Origin: Flavobacteriales bacterium
GTDB lineage: Bacteria > Bacteroidota > Bacteroidia > Flavobacteriales_D > Crocinitomicaceae
DNA: 41,106 nucleotides
Assembly: GCA_947488235.1 (NCBI GenBank)
Contig: CANLAQ010000025.1
Location: forward strand, 1 to 41,106
Direction of reading: 5' to 3'
Position numbers and translations under genes: made by a program. Shown here piece after piece: positions 34,586-41,106 of this stretch (positions are counted from its first letter, which is position 1; each line of letters begins with the position of its first letter). Under the pieces are notes generated by a model. That model made no database searches and was not told the DNA's origin. It was given only the letters and a program-made list of their open reading frames with translations.

Positions 34586-35476
34586 TTGAAAGCAACTTCT
34601 TTTCTGATTATTATAATAATAGCATGCTCTAATTGCTGGGGACAATTTATTGATAATTCAAAAGGGGACGCTTTTACTACTGTGCCCTTTTTTAATGCGG
34701 AATTTGTAAAATCAAGCCGCCTCAAATCAATCAAAGGGACAATTTCTATTAAGAAACAAAATGATATGTTCAGAGAACAGAAAGGTCACTTTGCTTATTA
34801 TTTTAATGAAAAGGGTCAAATCATTACCATTGAAGAAATACATCAATTTGGAGCAAAAATAGATACCCTAAAGCAATTTTATAGCTACGATGCCTTAGGT
34901 CATTTAATTTGTCATAAAACCGTATCTCATGGCGCGACGCTTTCGACCTATTACCAATACAATGAAGCAGGATGGGTAATTTCATTAGAGAAATATAATG
35001 AAAGTAGTACAAGTTTAACAGAAGAAGGAGATAAAAATCTTTTACTTAAAGAACATTTGGAATACCAAAAAACAGATTCACTTTTAGTAAAAAAGAAATT
35101 CAATAATTACGGTCTGCCTTATTCAACCGAGACCTTTAGTTACTCGAAAGATGGCTATTTATTGGAATCAAATGAACAATTAAAAATGGTTGGAACCCGT
35201 TATAATAAGCACTATTCTTACAACGAAAAAGGCTTGCTTTCCTCCATATCATCTTTTTATAATGATGATAACGATGCCTATGAGGAGTTGTGTTTCAGTT
35301 ATGATCTTTATGGGAATTTAAGTGCAAAACACTTGATGAGTATGGGACAACTTACCAAAGAGATCCAAGTAATTTATGATGAGAAAAACTATTTATTCTC
35401 CTACATCATTTATCATGACCCATCAAATGGATCGATGGAGTTAATTAAATTTGAAAGCCCAATAAAATTTCAATAA
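34586..35476 (+). CDS. Exported protein with YD/RHS-like repeats
   Basis: The 296-residue protein starts with TTG 34586 (no in-frame ATG gives a signal peptide) and has a hydrophobic signal (SFLIIIIIACSNCWGQ). The body consists of short repeated units with an aromatic-glycine core: FYSYDALGHLI, YYQYNEAGWVI, HYSYNEKGLLS and CFSYDLYGNLS. These resemble RHS/YD-type beta-hairpin units of about 20-25 residues. The function is unknown. It begins 4 nt after glyS and so is cotranscribed with it. There is no T9SS sorting sequence, so it is probably periplasmic or surface-exposed by another route. Confidence 0.65.
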   Translation: MKATSFLIIIIIACSNCWGQFIDNSKGDAFTTVPFFNAEFVKSSRLKSIKGTISIKKQNDMFREQKGHFAYYFNEKGQIITIEEIHQFGAKIDTLKQFYSYDALGHLICHKTVSHGATLSTYYQYNEAGWVISLEKYNESSTSLTEEGDKNLLLKEHLEYQKTDSLLVKKKFNNYGLPYSTETFSYSKDGYLLESNEQLKMVGTRYNKHYSYNEKGLLSSISSFYNDDNDAYEELCFSYDLYGNLSAKHLMSMGQLTKEIQVIYDEKNYLFSYIIYHDPSNGSMELIKFESPIKFQ

Positions 35477-35481
35477 GAAAA

Positions 35482-35589
35482 TTATTTCTTCTTCGCGCTT
35501 ACAACAAATGCTATTACAAAAATCAGCATTAAGCCTCCAAAAACAAAAAAGAACGATTCCATTCCAGTTTCAGCTAAAAATATATTCAT
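35482..35589 (-). CDS. 35-residue single-helix membrane protein
   Basis: A minus-strand frame from ATG 35589 to TAA 35482 encodes MNIFLAETGMESFFFVFGGL and 15 more residues ending VSAKKK. The helix covers about residues 11-31, with a short acidic N-terminus and a lysine-rich C-terminus, a well-formed orientation signal. It lies 5 nt after the convergent gene's stop and has no other gene to explain the sequence. The family is not recognised; such small proteins are often missed by annotation. Confidence 0.5.
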   Translation of the reverse strand: MNIFLAETGMESFFFVFGGLMLIFVIAFVVSAKKK

Positions 35590-35754
35590 GGCTCTTATAT
35601 TAATTTAATCTAAGTTATTGATTGTAAATTGTTTATTATTTGTAAATGAATATAGTATTGCATTGAGTTAGCGTAGTACTCCTATTCACGAATATTAGCT
35701 TATTTGTGAAAAAGTTTATTCCCGAAATCTACTCCTCATCCCGTTGACTTTTCT

Positions 35755-35762
35755 TATTTTTG
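35755..35762 (+). promoter_or_regulatory. TAnnTTTG element before aspS
   Basis: TATTTTTG is followed 11 nt later by the ATG at 35774. The 184-bp region between the small membrane gene and aspS shows no other gene; it contains no convincing -33 element or terminator. Confidence 0.4.
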
Positions 35763-35773
35763 TTAAAAAAAAT

Positions 35774-37519
35774 ATGTTTCGTACACACACATGTGGCGCG
35801 TTAACGAGCGCAAATATCAATGAAAAAGTAACCTTAGCAGGATGGGTTCAAAGATCTCGCGATTTAGGAGGGATGACTTTTGTTGATCTTCGTGATCGTT
35901 ATGGCATTACGCAATTGACTTTTAATGAGGCTCAAAACAATGTCCTTTGCGCTCAAGCAAGAAAATTAGGCAGAGAATATGTGATTCAAGTAGTTGGCAC
36001 TGTGATTGAAAGAAGCAGTAAAAATAAAAACATGGCTACTGGTGAGATCGAAATTATGGTAGATTCCCTCACTATTTTAAATGAAGCCAAATTACCTCCT
36101 TTTACAATTGAAGACGATACAGATGGCGGGGATGAATTAAGAATGCAATTTCGATATTTAGATTTGCGGAGAAATACGGTACAACAAAAATTATTTTTAA
36201 GACATAAAGTAGCCTTAGAAACTCGGAATTATTTAGATGCTCAAGGATTCTTAGATGTTGAAACACCTGTGCTGATTAAATCTACTCCTGAAGGCGCGCG
36301 CGATTTTGTAGTTCCAAGCAGAATGAATCAAGGTCAATTTTATGCCTTGCCGCAATCTCCTCAAACCTTCAAACAATTATTAATGGTCTCAGGAATTGAT
36401 CGTTATTATCAAATTGTGAAATGCTTTAGAGATGAGGATTTAAGAGCGGATAGACAGCCCGAGTTTACTCAGATAGATTGTGAAATGTCCTATGTGGAAC
36501 AAAACGATATTCTGGAAACTTTTGAAGGTTTAATAAAACATATTTTCCAAAAGGTTAAAGGATTTGAATTTAAGGAAGCGTTTCCTCGAATGACCTATGC
36601 AGAGGCTATGGAAAGATATGGTTCAGACAAACCTGATATTCGTTTTGAAATGGAATTTGTTGATTTCACTTCCTTGACAAAAGGAAAAGGATTTCCTGTT
36701 TTTGACGACGCAGAAAGTGTTATTGGAATCAACGCGAAAACTTGTTCAGAATACACGCGCAAGCAACTAGATGAACTTACAGATTGGTTAAAACGACCTC
36801 AAATTGGGGCAAAAGGATTGATTTATGCTAAATATAATTTAGACGGAACCATTAAATCTTCTGTAGATAAATTTTATACTGCTGAAGATTTGCAACAATG
36901 GATGGAAGCAGCAAACGCTGCCCCAGGCGATTTACTATTGTTATTAAGTGGTGATTTGGACAAGGTGCGGAAACAACTTTGTGAATTAAGACTGTTCATG
37001 GGGACTCAACTAGGTTTGCGTAACCCAGAAGATTTTAAACCATTGTGGGTATTAGATTTTCCGCTATTAGAGTGGGATGAAAATCATCAACGCTATCATG
37101 CAATGCACCACCCTTTTACTTCACCAAAACCAGAAGATTTACATTTATTGACTACAGAACCAGGAAAAGTTCGTGCCAATGCCTATGACTTGGCCATGAA
37201 CGGCGTTGAATTAGGTGGAGGTTCTATTAGAATTCATGACCGTGAATTACAATCCAATATGTTTGATTTGCTAGGATTTACCAAGGAAGAAGCGCAGGCT
37301 CAATTTGGATTTTTAATGACGGCTTTTGAATACGGAGCGCCTCCACATGGTGGATTAGCGTTCGGATTAGATCGCTTGGTGGCCACTATCGGAGGAACGG
37401 ATTCTATTAGAGATTATATTGCTTTTCCAAAAAATAACAGCGGAAGAGATACCATGATTGATGCCCCATCTCCATTGAGTGATGAACAACTTAAAGAATT
37501 AGGTGTTAGAGTATCGTGA
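35774..37519 (+). CDS. aspS: Aspartyl-tRNA synthetase
   Basis: The 581-residue class II enzyme has an N-terminal OB-fold anticodon domain ([36 protein letters not shown]), the core with [20 protein letters not shown] and [20 protein letters not shown], a GAD-like insertion at about 285-415, and motif 3 [11 protein letters not shown] near the C-terminus. This is the bacterial form, with insertion domain. The frame extends to a TTG at 35744, but ATG 35774 is the correct start by comparison with the family N-terminus MxRTHxCG. The stop codon overlaps the next gene by 4 nt. Confidence 0.97.
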   Translation: MFRTHTCGALTSANINEKVTLAGWVQRSRDLGGMTFVDLRDRYGITQLTFNEAQNNVLCAQARKLGREYVIQVVGTVIERSSKNKNMATGEIEIMVDSLTILNEAKLPPFTIEDDTDGGDELRMQFRYLDLRRNTVQQKLFLRHKVALETRNYLDAQGFLDVETPVLIKSTPEGARDFVVPSRMNQGQFYALPQSPQTFKQLLMVSGIDRYYQIVKCFRDEDLRADRQPEFTQIDCEMSYVEQNDILETFEGLIKHIFQKVKGFEFKEAFPRMTYAEAMERYGSDKPDIRFEMEFVDFTSLTKGKGFPVFDDAESVIGINAKTCSEYTRKQLDELTDWLKRPQIGAKGLIYAKYNLDGTIKSSVDKFYTAEDLQQWMEAANAAPGDLLLLLSGDLDKVRKQLCELRLFMGTQLGLRNPEDFKPLWVLDFPLLEWDENHQRYHAMHHPFTSPKPEDLHLLTTEPGKVRANAYDLAMNGVELGGGSIRIHDRELQSNMFDLLGFTKEEAQAQFGFLMTAFEYGAPPHGGLAFGLDRLVATIGGTDSIRDYIAFPKNNSGRDTMIDAPSPLSDEQLKELGVRVS

Positions 37520-38283
37520 AGTCAGAATTTGAAATATTAAACAAGTCTTTAGCGCCTTTTCGAGAGGCTCTAATAAGTCATCCCATGTATGCACAACTCC
37601 AATCAAAAAAAGGAATTCAACTTTTTATGGAGCAGCATGTCTTCGCAGTTTGGGACTTCATGAGTTTATTGAAAAGTCTTCAAAGGGGAATGACTTGTGT
37701 GGAAGTGCCATGGGTTCCTGTTGGAACAGCATCTTCAAGAAGACTCATCAATGAAATAGTTTGGGGAGAGGAAAGTGATATTGGCGAAGACGGGAAAGCA
37801 TCCAGTCATTTCGAATTGTACAGACAATCCATGATTCAAATTGGTGCTTCAACAGAAAAAATTGATGCTTTTATTGATCAACTGAAGGCGAAAACACCAC
37901 TCGAAAAAGCAATCGATGCGCTTGAGGTAAATCTGGAGACGAAGAACTTTATGAAATTTACATTTTCAGCTATTGAAACAGGTAAATTACATGTAATCGC
38001 TGCTGTTTTCACCTTTGGGCGAGAGGATTTAATTCCTGATATGTTTATTGAAATTGTTAATGAATTAAGCAACAAAAAAGAAGTTCAAGCTTCACAATTG
38101 GTTTATTATCTCAACAGACATATAGAAGTTGATGGTGGTGAACATGGTCCAATGTCCTTACAGATGATTGAGGAATTGTGTGGAAATGATACTAAAAAGT
38201 GGGAAGAAGCTGTTACCTACTCTCGTACCGCCATGGCCATGCGCATTCAGTTGTGGGATGGTATCTTGCGCAGCTTAAATTAA
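37516..38283 (+). CDS. DUF3050 family protein, haem-oxygenase-like fold
   Basis: The 255-residue protein matches DUF3050 and is mostly helical. Conserved residues include H/E groups in [20 protein letters not shown], the [20 protein letters not shown] segment, HFELYRQSM and the C-terminal [18 protein letters not shown]. These histidines and glutamates are spaced as in haem-oxygenase-like diiron or metal enzymes, so an oxidase or oxygenase role is plausible but not shown. It starts with GTG at 37516, in a 4-nt overlap with aspS, so it is translated together with that gene. The next gene has its own promoter element. Confidence 0.8.
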   Translation: MKSEFEILNKSLAPFREALISHPMYAQLQSKKGIQLFMEQHVFAVWDFMSLLKSLQRGMTCVEVPWVPVGTASSRRLINEIVWGEESDIGEDGKASSHFELYRQSMIQIGASTEKIDAFIDQLKAKTPLEKAIDALEVNLETKNFMKFTFSAIETGKLHVIAAVFTFGREDLIPDMFIEIVNELSNKKEVQASQLVYYLNRHIEVDGGEHGPMSLQMIEELCGNDTKKWEEAVTYSRTAMAMRIQLWDGILRSLN

Positions 38284-38368
38284 TTAAGGACTACTATTTG
38301 TTACTTTTAACTAAGCTTTCAAGTGCTGAAATGCAATCAAAAAAATTCTATTATTTAAAAAATTATCC

Positions 38369-38376
38369 TACATTTG
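38369..38376 (+). promoter_or_regulatory. TAnnTTTG -7 element four nt before the DUF6922 start
   Basis: TACATTTG is followed by ATTG and the ATG at 38381, the same leaderless spacing as at 4127, 18280, 24184 and 33037. Confidence 0.5.
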
Positions 38377-38380
38377 ATTG

Positions 38381-38683
38381 ATGCAGGTGGATGTAAAAAA
38401 TAGTTTAAGCAAATCACTTTTTTGGGATGTTAATTTTGAGGATATTGATTCGCAAACCCATTCGCTATTTATTACAGAGCGCGTTCTTGCCAGAGGAACA
38501 TTAGATGATTTTAAAGTTCTTAAAAACTATTTTGGTATAGAAAAATTAAAATCTATCATCGTTGAAATAAAAAATCTTGACGAAAGAACCTTAAGTTTTT
38601 GTTCTGTTTACTTTTCCATTCCTAAAATAAAATTCAGATGTTACAATTTCAAACAGTCGAATCTAACACACTGGAATTATTAA
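38381..38683 (+). CDS. DUF6922-like protein, probable antitoxin of an AbiEii pair
   Basis: The 100-residue protein (from ATG 38381) contains LFWDVNFEDIDSQTHSLFIT, RVLARGTLDDFKVLKNYFGI and LSFCSVYFSIPKIKFRCYN, which I associate with DUF6922 proteins that precede AbiEii nucleotidyltransferases in Bacteroidota. It has no signal peptide and is predicted to be cytoplasmic. A TTG one codon upstream is possible, but ATG is supported by the promoter element. Its last 46 nt overlap the toxin gene in another frame. The antitoxin role is inferred from order and overlap. Confidence 0.7.
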   Translation: MQVDVKNSLSKSLFWDVNFEDIDSQTHSLFITERVLARGTLDDFKVLKNYFGIEKLKSIIVEIKNLDERTLSFCSVYFSIPKIKFRCYNFKQSNLTHWNY

Positions 38684-39249
38684 GATCATTGATGCAAAAA
38701 GAATATTTAAATTCTTTTGTATTGGTGGGAGGAACAGCCTTAGCGTTGCAGTTAGGAAATAGAAAATCTATAGATTTGGATTTGTTTTCAAATACTGATT
38801 TTTCGTCCAATGAACTTTTGATATCCTTGTTGGATGATTATCAAATTGTTGTCAATAATCAACTTTCACAAACGCTAATTTCAACCATTAATGAAGTTGA
38901 AGTTGACTTTATAAAGTTTCATTATCCGTTTATTCGACCAATTGTAATAATAGAAAATATTAGAATGGCTTCCCTTGAAGATATTGCTGCCATGAAGTTA
39001 GATGCAATAACAGGTCGCGGCAGTAAAAAAGATTTTTATGACTTATTTTTCCTTTTAAAGCAGTATTCGATAGACGAATTATTTTCCTTCTACACCGAAA
39101 AATACCCACATCAAACTACTTTTCATGTAGCACGAAGCCTTACTTATTTTGAAGATGCAGAAATGCAACCGAACCCTGTTGTTTTTGACAAAACCATTAC
39201 TTGGGAATTAGTTAAGCAGAAAATAATATCTTCCATTCAGACTTTATGA
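38638..39249 (+). CDS. AbiEii-type nucleotidyltransferase toxin
   Basis: The 203-residue protein has the nucleotidyltransferase core GGTALALQLGNRKSIDLDLF (about residues 31-50), with the GG and DxD-like acidic residues of the AbiEii family. RMASLEDIAAMKLDAITGRG and KKDFYDLFFLLKQY are further typical AbiEii segments. AbiEii toxins modify nucleotides or tRNA and are controlled by a cognate AbiEi antitoxin; here the partner is a DUF6922-like protein. The gene starts inside the antitoxin gene (46-nt overlap), so both are made from one mRNA. It is convergent with the YgiQ gene, 12 nt away. It may defend against phage; this has not been shown for this pair. Confidence 0.85.
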   Translation: MLQFQTVESNTLELLRSLMQKEYLNSFVLVGGTALALQLGNRKSIDLDLFSNTDFSSNELLISLLDDYQIVVNNQLSQTLISTINEVEVDFIKFHYPFIRPIVIIENIRMASLEDIAAMKLDAITGRGSKKDFYDLFFLLKQYSIDELFSFYTEKYPHQTTFHVARSLTYFEDAEMQPNPVVFDKTITWELVKQKIISSIQTL

Positions 39250-39261
39250 TTGAACATTAAA

Positions 39262-41106
39262 CTACTTTCTGTTCTTTCTTTTTTCTTCTAGCCAATTAGG
39301 CACTTTCTTTTCGCTCAATTTTGGCTCAGCGCCCAATAGTTTTTCAATTAAATCAGGTCGATTTGCTTTTTCAAGTCTCGTTTTAATCCACTGTTGATTT
39401 TCTCGTTTGTACCAAAAGAAAAATCTATTTTGATTTAATTTTTCTTCCTTCGTTTTTACAGTTTTGATGGGTTTAAGAGTATAAGGATGAACTCCTGTAT
39501 AATAGATTACCTCAGCAACGGTCATAGGAGTTGGAGTAAAATCTTGCACTTGTTCTAATTGGAAACCCATATCTTTTGTCTCTGCAGCTAAATTAGCCAT
39601 GTCTTCTTCTTCGCAGCCAGGATGAGAAGAGATAAAATAAGGGATAAGTTGTTGCTTGAGTCCGTGTCGCTCAGAAATTAAATCATATTTCTCCTTAAAT
39701 TTATGGAAATACTTAAACGATGGCTTGCGCATTACACGCAAGGTTGCATCAGAAGTATGTTCAGGAGCGACCTTCAATCTTCCACTTACATGGCGCGTAA
39801 TTACTTGCTCAATATATTCATCGTGATTACCATCCTCATTATTTTTATTAAAATCATCAACCAATAAATCATAACGGATTCCAGATCCAACAAAAGCCTT
39901 TTTTACTTGAGGATGCGCATCTACTTTTCGGTATAATTCAGTCATCGGTTTATGTGATGTATCCAAATTGTTGCAGATCACAGGGTGAATACAACTAGGA
40001 GAAGAACAACGGGCGCAAATGTCTTCATCTTTTCCTTTCATTTTGTACATGTTCGCTGATGGTCCACCTAAATCGGAAATAAATCCTCGATATTCGGGAT
40101 GCTTGACCACTTCTTCCAACTCATTTAAGATGGATTTCTCACTTCGTGAAGCAATGAACTTCCCTTGATGGGCAGAAATGGTACAAAAACTACAACCACC
40201 AAAACAACCCCTATGCATATTAATAGAAAATTTGATCATGTCATAAGCAGGAATTGCTCCTCTTTTCTTGTAACGGGGATGTGGTAAGCGGGTATAAGGC
40301 AAATCAAAAGACTTGTCTATTTCGTTTTCCGTCATGGTTTTGTAGGGTGGATTCACCACCAATACTTGTTCGCCAACCACTTGCGTAATTCGATTGGCTT
40401 CCCATTTATTGGATTCAACTTCAACAATTTTAAAATTTGCTGCGTATCTAATTTTATCCTCTAAACAGATTTCATGGCTCGCCAATTCAACTGTTTCCCA
40501 ATTTTTATTTTTGGGTAATTCAAGTGAATTGTCCTGTAAAAAAGCTACTTGCTTTAATGTTTTCGCTTGCTCAAAGGGAACTCCTTTTTTCAATAAACGC
40601 AGCAACTCTCTCAAGGGTTGATCTCCCATTCCATAAACCAATAAATCAGCTCTTGAATCCACTAAAATGGAAGGCATTAATGCATCTTTCCAATAATCGT
40701 AATGTGTTACGCGTCTCAGGGAAGATTCAATACCACCAAGGACCACTGGAACATCAGGATAGATATCTTTTAAAATATTTGCATAAACGATTGAGGCATA
40801 ATCGGGTCGAAAACCTGCTTGTCCACCAGGAGTATAAGCATCAGTTGAGCGCAATCGTTTATTTGCGGTATAGTGATTGACCATGGAATCCATGCAGCCC
40901 GCTGTAACACCGAAGAAAAGCTTTGGTTTCCCGAGTTTCTTAAAATCCCTTAGATCGTCTTTCCAATTTGGTTGAGCAACAATTCCAATTCGCAATCCTT
41001 CATCTTCAATGATTCTACTTACAACAGCTGTTCCAAAAGCAGGGTGATCAACATAGGCATCGCCAGAAATTAGGATGACATCAAATTCTTCCCAAGCTCT
41101 TTTTTG
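39262..41106 (-). CDS. YgiQ family radical SAM protein (5' end outside the window)
   Basis: The reading frame continues through the right edge, so the start is missing; at least 614 residues are present, the first visible ones being QKRAWEEFDVILISGDAY. An internal TTG at 40995 is not the real start. The N-terminal UPF0313 region (YVDHPAFGTAVVSRIIEDE and SSLRRVTHYDYW) leads to the radical SAM motif CFGGCSFC (C-x3-C-x2-C), which binds the 4Fe-4S cluster. A C-terminal DUF3362-like part (FTPTPMTVAEVIYYTGVHPY) follows. The biological role of YgiQ is unknown. It depends on Fe-S clusters such as those from the suf genes here. Confidence 0.9.
   Translation of the reverse strand, partial: QKRAWEEFDVILISGDAYVDHPAFGTAVVSRIIEDEGLRIGIVAQPNWKDDLRDFKKLGKPKLFFGVTAGCMDSMVNHYTANKRLRSTDAYTPGGQAGFRPDYASIVYANILKDIYPDVPVVLGGIESSLRRVTHYDYWKDALMPSILVDSRADLLVYGMGDQPLRELLRLLKKGVPFEQAKTLKQVAFLQDNSLELPKNKNWETVELASHEICLEDKIRYAANFKIVEVESNKWEANRITQVVGEQVLVVNPPYKTMTENEIDKSFDLPYTRLPHPRYKKRGAIPAYDMIKFSINMHRGCFGGCSFCTISAHQGKFIASRSEKSILNELEEVVKHPEYRGFISDLGGPSANMYKMKGKDEDICARCSSPSCIHPVICNNLDTSHKPMTELYRKVDAHPQVKKAFVGSGIRYDLLVDDFNKNNEDGNHDEYIEQVITRHVSGRLKVAPEHTSDATLRVMRKPSFKYFHKFKEKYDLISERHGLKQQLIPYFISSHPGCEEEDMANLAAETKDMGFQLEQVQDFTPTPMTVAEVIYYTGVHPYTLKPIKTVKTKEEKLNQNRFFFWYKRENQQWIKTRLEKANRPDLIEKLLGAEPKLSEKKVPNWLEEKRKNRK

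Overview
The window reads as chromosomal DNA of a low-GC member of the Bacteroidota, most likely a flavobacterium-like lineage. The evidence is: two secreted proteins with C-terminal type IX secretion (T9SS) sorting domains, an OmpA protein with thrombospondin type-3 repeats, a TonB-dependent receptor with an N-terminal carboxypeptidase-regulatory-like domain, DUF5723 and DUF5777 outer-membrane proteins, many promoters of the Bacteroidota form TAnnTTTG, and no consistent Shine-Dalgarno sequences. I cannot fix genus or family from sequence alone. No phage, insertion sequence, CRISPR array or tRNA was seen. Coding density is high and most genes are housekeeping or envelope genes.

Layout. 1-265: a leftward promoter and leader that look like the start of an rRNA operon lying outside the window. 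266-1868: ECF sigma factor overlapping a membrane TPR/anti-sigma-like gene. 1865-4025 (minus): four-gene envelope operon (DUF5777 barrel, YceI, four-TM protein, c-type cytochrome lipoprotein). 4127-5860: folate salvage enzyme, a 57-residue membrane protein missed by length cutoffs, an unknown exported protein and RNase HII. 5955-10672: a 720-residue unknown protein followed after 2 nt by a DUF5723-OmpA protein. 10792-18247: TonB receptor, large T9SS-secreted beta-helix protein, then a PhoB/PhoR-type two-component pair. 18280-22111: ABC exporter, THI5-like substrate-binding protein and T9SS protein, each overlapping the next by 4 nt. 22116-24184 (minus): SDR enzyme and polytopic membrane protein. 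24316-27025: HtpG and a TerB/J-domain protein. 27026-31750 (minus): sufA-sufB-sufC-sufD plus a ChaN-like gene. 31751-32194: suf promoter, a 6S-like RNA and a terminator. 32195-35476: cyclase-family hydrolase divergent from glycyl-tRNA synthetase and an unknown exported protein. 35482-39249: a 35-residue membrane protein, aspartyl-tRNA synthetase, DUF3050 protein, and a DUF6922/AbiEii toxin-antitoxin-like pair. 39262 to the end (minus): YgiQ-family radical SAM protein, cut by the window edge.

The most interesting system is at 10690-18250. Upstream of both the TonB receptor and the secreted beta-helix protein there are TTAA-type boxes phased at 11 bp, and the last box begins exactly 26 nt before the -7-like element in both cases. 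Tandem 11-bp repeats are how PhoB/OmpR-family regulators bind, and a PhoB-like regulator with a PhoR-like kinase is encoded immediately downstream. I infer a surface uptake system controlled by its neighbouring two-component pair, possibly for phosphate; the ligand is not shown by the sequence. A second general signal is that five genes start exactly four nucleotides after a TAnnTTTG element, which suggests leaderless mRNAs.
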